A stretch of DNA of 64,000 bases, from assembly GCF_029840925.1 (NCBI RefSeq), contig NZ_JAOCDM010000008.1, positions 1 to 64,000 on the forward strand. Reading direction: 5' to 3'. The notes below the pieces were generated by a model. The model had not been told where the DNA came from, searched no databases, and saw only the letters and a list, made by a program, of their open reading frames with translations. The position numbers were made by a program, and so were the translations under genes. Shown in pieces: positions 25,950 to 35,808 of this stretch (its first letter is position 1; each line of letters begins with the position of its first letter). Origin of the DNA: Pseudomonas sp. GD03858 (lineage in GTDB: Bacteria > Pseudomonadota > Gammaproteobacteria > Pseudomonadales > Pseudomonadaceae).

Positions 25950-27398
25950 TCAGTGCAGGGCCTCTTCGGCCTTCTGGATCGCGGCGAATTCCTCTTCCGG
26001 GGTACCGGCCACCAGATGGTGACGGCTGTAGAAAGCAAAGTAGGCAATTAATACTGCATAGATCACCGCAGCGCCAATCACCACCCGTGGATCGACCAGG
26101 AAACCGGCGACCACGGCGATGCAGGCCAGCACCAGGGCGACGCCCGAGGTGAAGATGCCACCGGGGGTGCGGTACGGGCGCTCCATTTTCGGGCGACGGA
26201 TGCGCAGGGTGATGTGCGCGGCCATCATCAGCACGTAGGACAGCGTGGCGCCGAACACCGCCACCAGGATCAGCAGGTCGCCCTGGCCTGTCAGCGACAG
26301 GGCGAAGCCGATGATCCCGGGGATCACCAAGGCCAGCACCGGCGCCTTGCTCTTGTTGGTTTGCGAGAGCTTGCGCGGCAGGTAGCCGGCGCGGGACAGC
26401 GCGAAGATCTGCCGCGAATAGGCGTAGATGATCGAGAAGAAGCTGGCGATCAGGCCGGCCAGGCCCACCAGGTTGACGAAGCTGCCCATCCAGGTGGAGC
26501 CGCCGTAGGCTTTCGACAGCGCCTCGACCAGCGGGTTGCCCGAGGCCTTGAGGGCTTCGGAACCGGCGCCGCCAGGGCCGACCACCAGGATCAGCAGGGC
26601 GAAGGCCAGCAGCACCAGCATCGCGCCGATCAGGCCGCGAGGCAGGTCGCGTTTCGGGTTCTTGGTCTCCTCGGCGGCCAGCGGCACGCCCTCGACCGCC
26701 AGGAAGAACCAGATCGCGTAAGGGATCGCCGCCCACACGCCGACATAGCCGAACGGCAGGAAGCTGCTGGCACCCACGGCGTCGGTCTTGGCGATGTCGA
26801 ACAGGTTGGCTGCATCGAAATGGGGCACCATGCCGATCAGGAACACCGCCAGGGCGACGGCCGCGACGGCGGTGATGATGAACATCAGTTTCAGCGCCTC
26901 GCCCACCCCGAAGATGTGGATGCCGATGAACACGATGTAGAAGGCCAGGTAGATCATCCAGCCGCCGATGCCGAACAGCGACTGGCAGTAGGCGCCGATG
27001 AACACGGCGATGGCCGCGGGGGCGATGGCGTATTCGATGAGGATCGCCGTGCCGGTGAGGAAGCCGCCCCAGGGGCCGAAGGCGCTGCGGGCGAAGCCAT
27101 AGCCGCCGCCGGCCGTGGGGATCATCGACGACAGCTCGGCCAGGGAGAAGCACATGCACAGGTACATGGTGGCCATCAGCAAGGTGGCGAGGAACATGCC
27201 GCCCCAGCCGCCCTGGGCCAGGCCGAAGTTCCAACCGGCGTAGTCGCCGGAAATCACGTAGGCCACGCCCAGGCCCACCAGCAGGACCCAGCCGGCGGCG
27301 CCTTTTTTCAGTTCACGTTGCTGGAAATAGTCCGAGCCGACCTTTTCGAAGTCGACGGAGGAACTCGCCGGCGTGCTGCCGGAATGATCGCTTGGCAT
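25950..27398 (-). CDS. eat: Ethanolamine permease
   Basis: A 482-residue APC-superfamily transporter with about 12 transmembrane helices. The early motif VISGDYAGWNFGLAQGGWGG and AELSSMIPTAGGGYGFARSA are typical of ethanolamine permeases. The C-terminal tail is short and acidic (TPEEEFAAIQKAEEALH). It supplies ethanolamine to the EutBC lyase. The ATG at 27398 has an AGGTG ribosome site; a GTG nine bases upstream is an alternative. It is the first gene of the eat-eutB-eutC operon. Confidence 0.93.
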   Translation of the reverse strand: MPSDHSGSTPASSSVDFEKVGSDYFQQRELKKGAAGWVLLVGLGVAYVISGDYAGWNFGLAQGGWGGMFLATLLMATMYLCMCFSLAELSSMIPTAGGGYGFARSAFGPWGGFLTGTAILIEYAIAPAAIAVFIGAYCQSLFGIGGWMIYLAFYIVFIGIHIFGVGEALKLMFIITAVAAVALAVFLIGMVPHFDAANLFDIAKTDAVGASSFLPFGYVGVWAAIPYAIWFFLAVEGVPLAAEETKNPKRDLPRGLIGAMLVLLAFALLILVVGPGGAGSEALKASGNPLVEALSKAYGGSTWMGSFVNLVGLAGLIASFFSIIYAYSRQIFALSRAGYLPRKLSQTNKSKAPVLALVIPGIIGFALSLTGQGDLLILVAVFGATLSYVLMMAAHITLRIRRPKMERPYRTPGGIFTSGVALVLACIAVVAGFLVDPRVVIGAAVIYAVLIAYFAFYSRHHLVAGTPEEEFAAIQKAEEALH

Positions 27399-27460
27399 AG
27401 GGTTCACCTGTTGTTTTTCTTAGGTTGCCGGAGGGACTGCCGGCCACTGGTGATTCGTTT

Positions 27461-27476
27461 TGCAGGAAGCGGGCCA
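27461..27476 (-). promoter_or_regulatory. Sigma-54 (-24/-12) promoter upstream of eat
   Basis: On the minus strand TGGCCCGCTTCCTGCA fits the consensus TGGCAC-N5-TTGCW with two mismatches. The essential GG and GC dinucleotides are at the correct 10-base spacing. It lies 63 bases before the eat start and matches the presence of a sigma-54 activator gene next door. Confidence 0.7.
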
Positions 27477-27482
27477 GGGGGC

Positions 27483-27572
27483 AGCTGCAAGCCCCAAGCC
27501 GCAAGCTTCAAGGAAGGCAGCCGTCAGGCCTGCTCTTTCTTGTCGCTTGAAGCTTGAAGCTTGAAGCTGCTG
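27483..27572. repeat. CTTGAAG/CAAGCTT heptamer repeat cluster
   Basis: Imperfect 7-bp repeats (GCAAGCT, GCTTGAA) are arranged as an inverted pair, left GCAGCTGCAAGCCCCAAGCC and right GCTTGAAGCTTGAAGCTTGA, in the gap between the aldehyde dehydrogenase and eat. Related clusters occur at 55211-55326 and near 58746. Confidence 0.8.
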
Positions 27573-27575
27573 TCG

Positions 27576-29096
<1,521 letters not shown>

Positions 29097-29143
29097 GGTG
29101 TGTCTCCTGGTCGTTGTGATTGTTGCGGAGTTTCCAAGCGTAG

Positions 29144-29159
29144 AGCAAAGGTCGGGCCA
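29144..29159 (-). promoter_or_regulatory. Sigma-54 (-24/-12) promoter upstream of exaC
   Basis: On the minus strand TGGCCCGACCTTTGCT matches TGGCACG-N4-TTGCW with a single mismatch and correct GG-N10-GC spacing. It lies 48 bases before the exaC start. Confidence 0.85.
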
Positions 29160-29198
29160 GTGCCTGGAGGTCCTTGTATATCAATGACTTGGATCAAC

Positions 29199-29241
29199 CC
29201 TGTCGACAGGTCGGCGCTGCCTTGTGCCAGTGCTGGCACGG
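29199..29241. promoter_or_regulatory. Candidate upstream activator palindromes
   Basis: Two perfect inverted repeats, CCTGTCGACAGG (29199-29210) and TGCCAG-TG-CTGGCA (about 29225-29238), lie 40-95 bases upstream of the exaC sigma-54 promoter and in front of the divergent activator gene. This is where an enhancer-binding protein of this type would bind; which one is used cannot be told from sequence. Confidence 0.5.
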
Positions 29242-29361
29242 TCTGGGTGACACTTTGTACCGTTTTCGAGACAGGGCGTGACCGCAGGGTCAGTGCCCCG
29301 TTGCAAAGCGCCGGCGCCTGGAGGATGCTGGCGGGACTCTATCTGCGGAGCACAACAACAA

Positions 29362-31338
29362 ATGCAGAGCAATCCGTTCAGCCGCCATGCCCAGCAGGTG
29401 CTCACGGTCGCCCAGGGCCAGGCCAGCGGGCCGGGCAGCGACCCGTCCATCGCCCGTTCCTGGCTGCGTTGCCTGGAGGACTACCACCTCGACCCTGCGC
29501 GGGCCCAGGCCCCCGTCGTGCTCGAGCACGGCCGCCTGCTGGAGAGCCGCGAGCGCCTGCGCCAGGTGTTGCAGATCGCCGACAGCGAGATGAACAGCCT
29601 GCACCAGCAGTTGTCCGGCAGCGGGCACGCGGTGCTGCTGACCGATGCCCGCGGGGTGATCCTCAATTGCGTCACCGCGCCCAGCGAGCGGCGTATCTTC
29701 GAGCGCGCCGGGCTGTGGCTGGGCGCCGACTGGAGCGAAGCCCGCGAGGGCACCAACGGTATCGGCACCTGCCTGGTCGAGCGTCAGGCCCTGACCATTC
29801 ACCAGGACGAGCACTTCCGGGGTCGCCACACTGGGCTGACCTGCTCGGCCAGCCCGGTGTTCGATCCCCATGGCGAGCTGCTGGCGGTGCTCGACGTGTC
29901 CTCGGCGCGGCCGGACCTGTCACGCCAGAGCCAGTTCCACACCATGGCCCTGGTCAACCTGTCGGCGAAGATGATCGAAAGCTGCTACTTCCTGCGTCAT
30001 TTCGAGCAGCAATGGTTGCTGCGCTTCCACCTGCAGGCCGAGTCGGTCGGCCTGTTCAGCGAAGGCCTGCTGGCCGTCGATGGCGATGGGCGGATCTGCG
30101 CCGCCAACCAGAGCGCCCTGAACCTGTTGGGCAGCATCCGCGGTGGCGTGCTCGGCAAGCCATTGGACAGGTTCTTCGCCTGCAGCCATGACGAATTGTT
30201 CAGCCGCGCCACGCCCCAGGGCACCACCGCCTGGCCACTGCACACCCGCGATGGCCGTCAGGTATTCGCCAGCCTGCGCGGTCAGGCGCGAGCACCGGTG
30301 TGGTCGGTGCCGGTGGCCTTGCCCCAGGCCAGCGAGCCCGGTATCTGTCTGCTCGATCCGGCCTTGCGCGAGGACTTTCGCCGCGCCGTGCGAGTGTTCG
30401 AGCGCGACGTGCCCCTGCTGCTGCGCGGCGAGACCGGCTGCGGCAAGGAGGCCTTCGCCCAGGCGATGCACCAGGCCAGCTCGCGCCGACACAAGCCATT
30501 CGTGGCGATCAACTGCGCGTCGATTCCCGAGAGCCTGATCGAGAGCGAGCTGTTCGGCTATCGCGGCGGCAGCTTCACCGGCGCGCGCAAGGAAGGCATG
30601 CGCGGCAAGCTGTTGCAGGCCGATGGCGGCACCTTGTTGCTGGATGAGATCGGCGACATGCCGCTGGCGCTGCAAACACGCCTGCTGCGGGTACTCGAAG
30701 AGCGTCAGGTGGTGCCCATCGGTGGCGAGCCCCAGGCGGTGGATGTGCGCATCGTCAGCGCCACCCACCGAGACCTGCTGGAACGGGTGGAGCAGGGTGG
30801 TTTCCGCGAAGACCTCTATTACCGCCTCAATGGCCTGGAAGTAGCCCTGCCGGCGCTGCGCGAGCGCAGTGACAAGGCGCAGTTGCTGGACTTTCTGCTG
30901 GCGCAGGAGGCAGAGGGCCAGGCCATCGCTCTCGATCCGGCCGCCCGCCAGGCGCTGCTGGACTTCACCTGGCCGGGTAACGTGCGGCAGATGAGGAATG
31001 TGCTGCGCACGTTGGTGGCGTTGTGCGAAGGCGCGCATATCGAGTTTTCCGATCTCCCGGCAATTGTCCGCCATGGCGCGCCCTCTGTAGGAGCGGCCTT
31101 GTGTCGCGAAAGGGCCGCAGAGCGGCCCCAGGATCCTGACCATGTCGCTGAAATCGCCGGGGCTGCTGCGCAGCCCTTTCGCGGCACAAGGCCGCTCCTA
31201 CATGCCGAGCGCGATGCGCTGCTCGCCGTACTGGAGGCAAACCACTGGCACATGACCCGCGTCGCCGAGCACTTGGGCATCAGCCGCAATACCTTGTATC
31301 GAAAACTGCGCAAACACGGCATCGCCAGGGCCGGTTGA
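29362..31338 (+). CDS. AcoR-type sigma-54-dependent activator with an in-frame REP pair
   Basis: A 658-residue enhancer-binding protein. The N-terminal sensory half has a GAF-like domain (about residues 70-210) and a PAS-like segment (ALVDGDG-type turn near 240-290). The AAA+ domain follows, with Walker A GETGCGKE (about 355), the sigma-54 contact loop GSFTGA (about 403, usually GAFTGA), Walker B GTLLLDEIGD and WPGNVRQM (about 536). A Fis-type helix-turn-helix (VAEHLGISRNTLYRKLRKHG) closes it. Residues about 575-614, the linker before the HTH, are encoded by a REP pair. It probably activates exaC and eat-eutBC in response to ethanolamine or acetaldehyde. The ATG at 29362 has GGAG upstream. 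Confidence 0.9.
   Translation: MQSNPFSRHAQQVLTVAQGQASGPGSDPSIARSWLRCLEDYHLDPARAQAPVVLEHGRLLESRERLRQVLQIADSEMNSLHQQLSGSGHAVLLTDARGVILNCVTAPSERRIFERAGLWLGADWSEAREGTNGIGTCLVERQALTIHQDEHFRGRHTGLTCSASPVFDPHGELLAVLDVSSARPDLSRQSQFHTMALVNLSAKMIESCYFLRHFEQQWLLRFHLQAESVGLFSEGLLAVDGDGRICAANQSALNLLGSIRGGVLGKPLDRFFACSHDELFSRATPQGTTAWPLHTRDGRQVFASLRGQARAPVWSVPVALPQASEPGICLLDPALREDFRRAVRVFERDVPLLLRGETGCGKEAFAQAMHQASSRRHKPFVAINCASIPESLIESELFGYRGGSFTGARKEGMRGKLLQADGGTLLLDEIGDMPLALQTRLLRVLEERQVVPIGGEPQAVDVRIVSATHRDLLERVEQGGFREDLYYRLNGLEVALPALRERSDKAQLLDFLLAQEAEGQAIALDPAARQALLDFTWPGNVRQMRNVLRTLVALCEGAHIEFSDLPAIVRHGAPSVGAALCRERAAERPQDPDHVAEIAGAAAQPFRGTRPLLHAERDALLAVLEANHWHMTRVAEHLGISRNTLYRKLRKHGIARAG
31086..31202. 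repeat. REP pair inside a coding region
   Basis: Inverted REP copies (TGTAGGAGCGGCCTTGTGTC and the complement GGCACAAGGCCGCTCCTACA), about 117 bp in all, are read in frame inside the AcoR-type regulator without creating a stop. All other REP elements in the window are intergenic. Confidence 0.9.
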
Positions 31339-31404
31339 GCGAAACAGCGGGTGCGATTTCCCTCGCCCTGGGCTACCCTGCCTCGACGTTTTGCGAGGTC
31401 GATC

Positions 31405-32754
31405 ATGCACATTCACATTCTCGGTATTTGCGGCACTTTCATGGGGTCGCTGGCGGTGCTGGCCAAGGAGCTGGGCCACCGCGTCACTGGCTCCGACGCC
31501 AACGTCTATCCGCCCATGAGCACCCAGCTCGAAGCCCAGGGCATTGAGCTGACCCAAGGCTACGATCCAGCCCAGCTGGAGCCGGCACCCGACCTGGTGG
31601 TGATCGGCAACGCCATGTCGCGGGGCAACCCGGCGGTGGAGTACGTGCTCAACAAGGGCCTGCCCTATGTCTCCGGCCCGCAGTGGCTGGCCGACCATGT
31701 GCTGCGGGGGCGCTGGGTGCTGGCGGTAGCGGGTACCCACGGCAAGACCACCACCAGCAGCATGCTGGCCTGGGTCCTGGAGCATGCCGGCATGAGCCCG
31801 GGCTTCCTGATCGGTGGCGTGCCGCAGAACTTCTCGGTGTCGGCGCGCCTGGGCGATACGCCGTTCTTCGTGGTCGAGGCCGACGAATACGACAGCGCCT
31901 TCTTCGACAAACGCTCGAAGTTCGTCCATTACCACCCGCGCACGGCGATCCTCAACAACCTCGAGTTCGACCACGCGGATATCTTCCCGGACCTGGCGTC
32001 CATCGAGCGGCAGTTCCATCACCTGGTGCGCACCATTCCCAGCGAAGGCCTGGTGATCCATCCGACCACCGAGCAGGCGCTGGAGCGCGTCATCGGCATG
32101 GGCTGCTGGACCCCGGTGCAGACCACCGGCGAAGGCGGGCAATGGCAGGCACGCCTGCTCAGCGCCGACGGCTCGCGCTTCGAGGTGCTGTTCGAAGGTG
32201 AGGCGCAGGGTGTCGTCGACTGGGCGCTCACCGGTCAGCACAACGTCGCCAATGCCTTGGCCACCCTGGCCGCCGCTCGCCATGTCGGCGTGGCACCGGC
32301 CATGGGCATCGAGGGCCTGAGCGCGTTCAAGAGCGTCAAGCGGCGCATGGAAAAGGTCGCCGAAGTGCAGGGCGTGACCATCTATGACGACTTCGCTCAC
32401 CACCCGACCGCCATCGCCACCACCCTCGATGGCCTGCGCAAGCGCGTTGGCGAGGCGCCGGTGATCGCGGTGATCGAGCCGCGCTCCAACTCGATGAAGC
32501 TTGGCGCTCACCGTGACGGCCTGCCGGAGAGCGTCAACGATGCCGACCAGGTGATCTGGTACGCGCCACCGAACCTTGGCTGGGACCTGGCGGGCACCGC
32601 CGCGCAGTGCAAGGTGCCGAGCGTGGTGGCCGACAGCCTTGAGGCCATCATCGAACGGATCAAGGGCCAGGCGCGTCCGGGCACCCATGTGGTGATCATG
32701 AGCAATGGCGGCTTCGGCGGCCTGCACGGCAAGCTGGCCGAGGCCCTGAAGTGA
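31405..32754 (+). CDS. mpl: UDP-N-acetylmuramate:L-alanyl-gamma-D-glutamyl-meso-diaminopimelate ligase
   Basis: A murein-recycling ligase (449 residues) that attaches recovered tripeptide to UDP-MurNAc in the cytoplasm. It has the Mur-ligase architecture: N-terminal UDP-binding [23 protein letters not shown]-binding [14 protein letters not shown], the central [19 protein letters not shown] motif specific to Mpl, and the C-terminal [18 protein letters not shown]. The ATG at 31405 has GAGGTC upstream. Its stop overlaps the ubiX start by four bases, giving a small operon. Confidence 0.95.
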   Translation: MHIHILGICGTFMGSLAVLAKELGHRVTGSDANVYPPMSTQLEAQGIELTQGYDPAQLEPAPDLVVIGNAMSRGNPAVEYVLNKGLPYVSGPQWLADHVLRGRWVLAVAGTHGKTTTSSMLAWVLEHAGMSPGFLIGGVPQNFSVSARLGDTPFFVVEADEYDSAFFDKRSKFVHYHPRTAILNNLEFDHADIFPDLASIERQFHHLVRTIPSEGLVIHPTTEQALERVIGMGCWTPVQTTGEGGQWQARLLSADGSRFEVLFEGEAQGVVDWALTGQHNVANALATLAAARHVGVAPAMGIEGLSAFKSVKRRMEKVAEVQGVTIYDDFAHHPTAIATTLDGLRKRVGEAPVIAVIEPRSNSMKLGAHRDGLPESVNDADQVIWYAPPNLGWDLAGTAAQCKVPSVVADSLEAIIERIKGQARPGTHVVIMSNGGFGGLHGKLAEALK

Positions 32755-33380
32755 GCGGCCCGGAACGCATCACCCTGGCCATGACCGGCGCCTCCGGGGC
32801 GCAGTACGGCCTGCGCCTGCTCGACTGCCTGGTGCGCGAGGATCGCGAGGTGCATTTCCTCATCTCCAAGGCCGCGCAACTGGTGATGGCCACCGAGACC
32901 GACGTGGTGCTGCCGGCCAAGCCCCAGGCCATGCAGGCGTTCCTCACCGAGTACACCGGCGCGGCCGACGGGCAGATTCGCGTGTACGGCAAGGAGGACT
33001 GGATGTCTCCGGTGGCCTCGGGCTCCGGTGCGCCAGCGGCGATGGTGGTGGTGCCGTGTTCCACCGGCACGCTGTCGGCCATTGCCACGGGTGCCTGCAA
33101 CAACCTGATCGAGCGCGCCGCCGACGTGACCCTCAAAGAGCGCCGGCAGCTGATCCTGGTGCCGCGCGAGGCGCCGTTCTCCACCATCCACCTGGAAAAC
33201 ATGCTCAAGCTGTCGCAGATGGGCGCGGTGATCCTGCCAGCGGCGCCGGGCTTCTATCACCAGCCGCAGACCATCGACGACCTGGTCGACTTCGTCGTGG
33301 CGCGCATCCTCAACCTGCTGCATATCCCCCAGGACATGTTGCCGCGCTGGGGCGAGCATCACTACGGAGTCGATGATTGA
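32751..33380 (+). CDS. ubiX: Flavin prenyltransferase
   Basis: A 209-residue UbiX-family enzyme that attaches a dimethylallyl group to FMN to make the prenylated-FMN cofactor of UbiD decarboxylases, needed for ubiquinone synthesis. Recognisable features are the FMN-binding [16 protein letters not shown], the [20 protein letters not shown] phosphate/prenyl-binding loop, [20 protein letters not shown] and [13 protein letters not shown]. It starts with GTG overlapping the mpl stop (GTGA) and itself overlaps the start of the next gene. Confidence 0.95.
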   Translation: MSGPERITLAMTGASGAQYGLRLLDCLVREDREVHFLISKAAQLVMATETDVVLPAKPQAMQAFLTEYTGAADGQIRVYGKEDWMSPVASGSGAPAAMVVVPCSTGTLSAIATGACNNLIERAADVTLKERRQLILVPREAPFSTIHLENMLKLSQMGAVILPAAPGFYHQPQTIDDLVDFVVARILNLLHIPQDMLPRWGEHHYGVDD

Positions 33381-33664
33381 AGCGCACCCTGGCGGGGCTG
33401 CTGATGCTGGCTCAGATCGGGGGCTGCGCCACGGTACGTACGCTCGATGCCAACAAGCCGGGAGCGCCGGTGGTGTATGCCGGAACGCGCCTGGATCTTT
33501 ACGTGATCAACGGTGGGTGCTGCCCTGAGGACCGCTTCGGGGCCAGGGCTCCGGCCTATCCGGGGCTGGACCTTCCTGGGAGCGCGTTGCTCGATACGCT
33601 GTTGCTACCGTTGTCGTTGCTGACAGCGCTGGGCATCGGTTTCCAGGCTTCTGGCGGCTACTGA
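33377..33664 (+). CDS. YceK/YidQ-family lipoprotein
   Basis: A 95-residue predicted lipoprotein with signal sequence [17 protein letters not shown]; the lipobox is IGGC, so Cys17 would be acylated. The body contains [33 protein letters not shown] and a hydrophobic tail, as in the YceK (DUF1375) family of unknown function. The start codon is TTG overlapping the ubiX stop (TTGA), which suggests low-level coupled translation at the end of the mpl-ubiX operon. Confidence 0.82.
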   Translation: MKRTLAGLLMLAQIGGCATVRTLDANKPGAPVVYAGTRLDLYVINGGCCPEDRFGARAPAYPGLDLPGSALLDTLLLPLSLLTALGIGFQASGGY

Positions 33665-33786
33665 TGTTCCCGTCGAGTGGCGCGGAGCCAAGGCGGCCAC
33701 AAGGCTTGCGTTGGTGTCTGAATCGTCGACACGGCTGATGTGGTCGTCCAGCTATGCCCGGACAATGTGTTCGGACTGTCTGTGCG

Positions 33787-34419
33787 TCAAACGCAAACTG
33801 TTATTTTTTCGTCCACCCATACCTCGTCGGTGGGACCGTGGAACCGGTAGCCAAATGGCAGCCCCAGGTATTTCACAAGGTCTGGTCGGTTGATCGCCAC
33901 ATGTTGCGTATGAACCGTCTTCAAGGTCTTGATATCGTCGTTGAAGCGGTCTGTCGTGATCCACCAGCCAGACATGTGCTCCGGGGATGGATAGCGCACG
34001 CCCTCGGCAGCGTCGCCCTCGATGACACCATCGGAAATGACGATCATCTGGTCGAAGGTAGGTGCGACATAATCCGCGCCTGCCCTGGCACACAGTGCTT
34101 GTTGCTCGGACCATAGCTGTAGCGTGGTACTGATACCTGGGACGTAGGCTCCGGTTTTAGGTTCCTGCTCGAAGAAAACCAGCTCTCGCCTGTCGCTGAG
34201 ATGCATTTTCGTGATCCAGCATCCATAACCCAAGGTCTCTTCTGACGCGATCTTGAAGCCAGCTTCGACATAGCGAACCACCCACTCGATAAAGTCGATG
34301 GCGGCTTCCTCCAGCCCAGGGTTGTCGATGGTCGCGCTGATGTCGAAGCCAAACCGCTTTGCGAGTCCTTCAGTGCTTAAGGTCAGCCCAGAGCCTGTCT
34401 TGATACTGTTGACTTTCAT
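33787..34419 (-). CDS. DUF2185/Imm33-like protein, probable immunity protein
   Basis: A 210-residue protein whose C-terminal half (SPEHMSGWWITTDRF, HTQHVAINRPDLVKYLGLPF) resembles the DUF2185 (Imm33) domain found in immunity proteins of polymorphic toxin loci. The N-terminal half has no domain I can name. The start at 34419 has a GAGG ribosome site. The gene is in the wake of the RHS toxin gene but separated from the first candidate immunity gene by 229 bp. Base composition is clearly less GC-rich than the core genome, which suggests transfer. It could be an orphan immunity gene from an earlier toxin cartridge. Confidence 0.6.
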   Translation of the reverse strand: MKVNSIKTGSGLTLSTEGLAKRFGFDISATIDNPGLEEAAIDFIEWVVRYVEAGFKIASEETLGYGCWITKMHLSDRRELVFFEQEPKTGAYVPGISTTLQLWSEQQALCARAGADYVAPTFDQMIVISDGVIEGDAAEGVRYPSPEHMSGWWITTDRFNDDIKTLKTVHTQHVAINRPDLVKYLGLPFGYRFHGPTDEVWVDEKITVCV

Positions 34420-34648
34420 GCTTGATACCTCGTTGCACCCTGCTTTGGCTTCCTCGAGCGTGGCGGCAGCCAAAGCATTCAGAGTTACAAGAGTGCCTTT
34501 CTGGAAATGCTGGCGTTCCGAGTCAGAAAAATAGGCAAGTCCTTTTTTGCAATCAACTCGTTTTCCTCAGCCTCGGTTAACAGTCAGATATTCGTATGCC
34601 CTGAGCTGACAGTGGTGAGGGTTGTGAGAATGGAACCATGGCTTGTTT

Positions 34649-34906
34649 TTAATTGCCAAACTCGGCGTCGTGGAGTGTGACCGCCGCTGCAAGTGTATCC
34701 GCCCAGTCGCTACGTTCCGATGGGCACTCCTCGATGAAAAGTTCCATTGTCCTGCGCTTTGCCGCCATCCCGCTGTCATCGATCGGAAGACGAACGAATT
34801 CGGCGTTCTGTACGCAGTACCGACCGTTGCCTAGATCTTCAAAGCAGTAGTAAATGACGGCGGTCTGATCGTCGATGCGTTTCCAAATCTGATGGGACTT
34901 GAACAT
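34649..34906 (-). CDS. Small acidic protein, probable cognate immunity protein
   Basis: An 85-residue acidic protein (MFKSHQIWKRIDDQTAVIYY..., IEECPSERSDWADTLAAAVT) with no family I recognise. It begins 9 bp after the stop of the RHS tip/toxin gene on the same strand, the position where immunity genes of polymorphic toxins normally lie. Small size, acidity and lower GC support this role. Function is inferred from context only. Confidence 0.6.
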   Translation of the reverse strand: MFKSHQIWKRIDDQTAVIYYCFEDLGNGRYCVQNAEFVRLPIDDSGMAAKRRTMELFIEECPSERSDWADTLAAAVTLHDAEFGN

Positions 34907-34915
34907 TTCTCTTCC

Positions 34916-35785
34916 TCAATCCTGCGGAATCCAACGTCCGCTCTGTACTCGGCTGTTGGTGTTTTTTCTCGTATTTTTGAACTGCGAAACAGTATTGCCA
35001 TGCTGATCGGTAATTACGACCCTGTCACCACTTACGTGAACATTGTGACCGCTGTCGTTATCGAGATAACGTTTGCCCGTCTCGACGACCCGATTCTTGT
35101 CGCCTACTTGGCGATGTGAGTCAGTCTTGGCCTGTTCAGCGCGTTTCTCTCCATGCTCGATTCTGTCTTTGGACAGCGTGTCATCCTGTTCGGCATGAAC
35201 TGCGCCGATGTTCCAGTTGTTCGGGCTGCTGATATCCTGGCCGGGAAATGCCAACGGTCCAATGCTGACATCGCCCTGGGACTGCTGGCTAAAGCCGTTC
35301 ATCGCCGAGCTGATCGTCAGGGCCGTCGACAATGCGGTCAGCGCATACACAGCCATTGGAATCAGGAAGGCATATTCACCCGTCGGGTCGACGTACTTGT
35401 ACGGATTGTTGTTGGCATAGGCATAGCGGTTGAAGCTGTGCAGGTTGTCTTCCTGGTAATCGACCGGGTCGACACCCATGAACCGCCCCAGCACCGGGTC
35501 GTAGTAGCGCGCGCCCATGTACGACAGCCCGGTGCCGTCGTCGAACGCCTTGCCATGAAAACCGATCTTGTTGTCGGCGCTGGCGGGCGCGCGATTCAGC
35601 TTCTCGCCGTAGGGCTTGTAGTTCTCCTTCCACAGCAGGTTGCCGGCGGCGTCGGTGGCCGCCTGCGGGCTGCCGGAGATGTCGTTGTGGAAATAGGTGA
35701 CCACGTCGGCCATGGCGCTGTTGACCATGGCCAGGCAAAGGAGGGCGGCGCATAGCCGCCTGGCGAAGTGTTTCAAGGTATTCAT
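34916..35785 (-). CDS. Separately secreted RHS tip with C-terminal toxin domain
   Basis: A 289-residue protein. Residues 1-26 form a signal peptide ending NSAMA. Residues 27-136 are the end of an RHS core (VTYFHNDISGSPQAATDAAG, LSYMGARYYDPVLGRFMGVD, RYAYANNNPYKYVDPTG). A hydrophobic segment lies at 140-160, and the last 60 residues (GKRYLDNDSGHNVHVSGDRV, then NTVSQFKNTRKNTNSR) form a toxin-like domain, possibly a BECR-fold RNase. The junction is exactly where other RHS proteins read continuously from IAQR into VTYFHN. The start at 35785 has CCAGGA; an ATG at 35812 overlapping the upstream stop is possible. Confidence 0.75.
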   Translation of the reverse strand: MNTLKHFARRLCAALLCLAMVNSAMADVVTYFHNDISGSPQAATDAAGNLLWKENYKPYGEKLNRAPASADNKIGFHGKAFDDGTGLSYMGARYYDPVLGRFMGVDPVDYQEDNLHSFNRYAYANNNPYKYVDPTGEYAFLIPMAVYALTALSTALTISSAMNGFSQQSQGDVSIGPLAFPGQDISSPNNWNIGAVHAEQDDTLSKDRIEHGEKRAEQAKTDSHRQVGDKNRVVETGKRYLDNDSGHNVHVSGDRVVITDQHGNTVSQFKNTRKNTNSRVQSGRWIPQD

Positions 35786-35808
35786 CCTGTGTGTTCCTGG
35801 GCGTCCGT

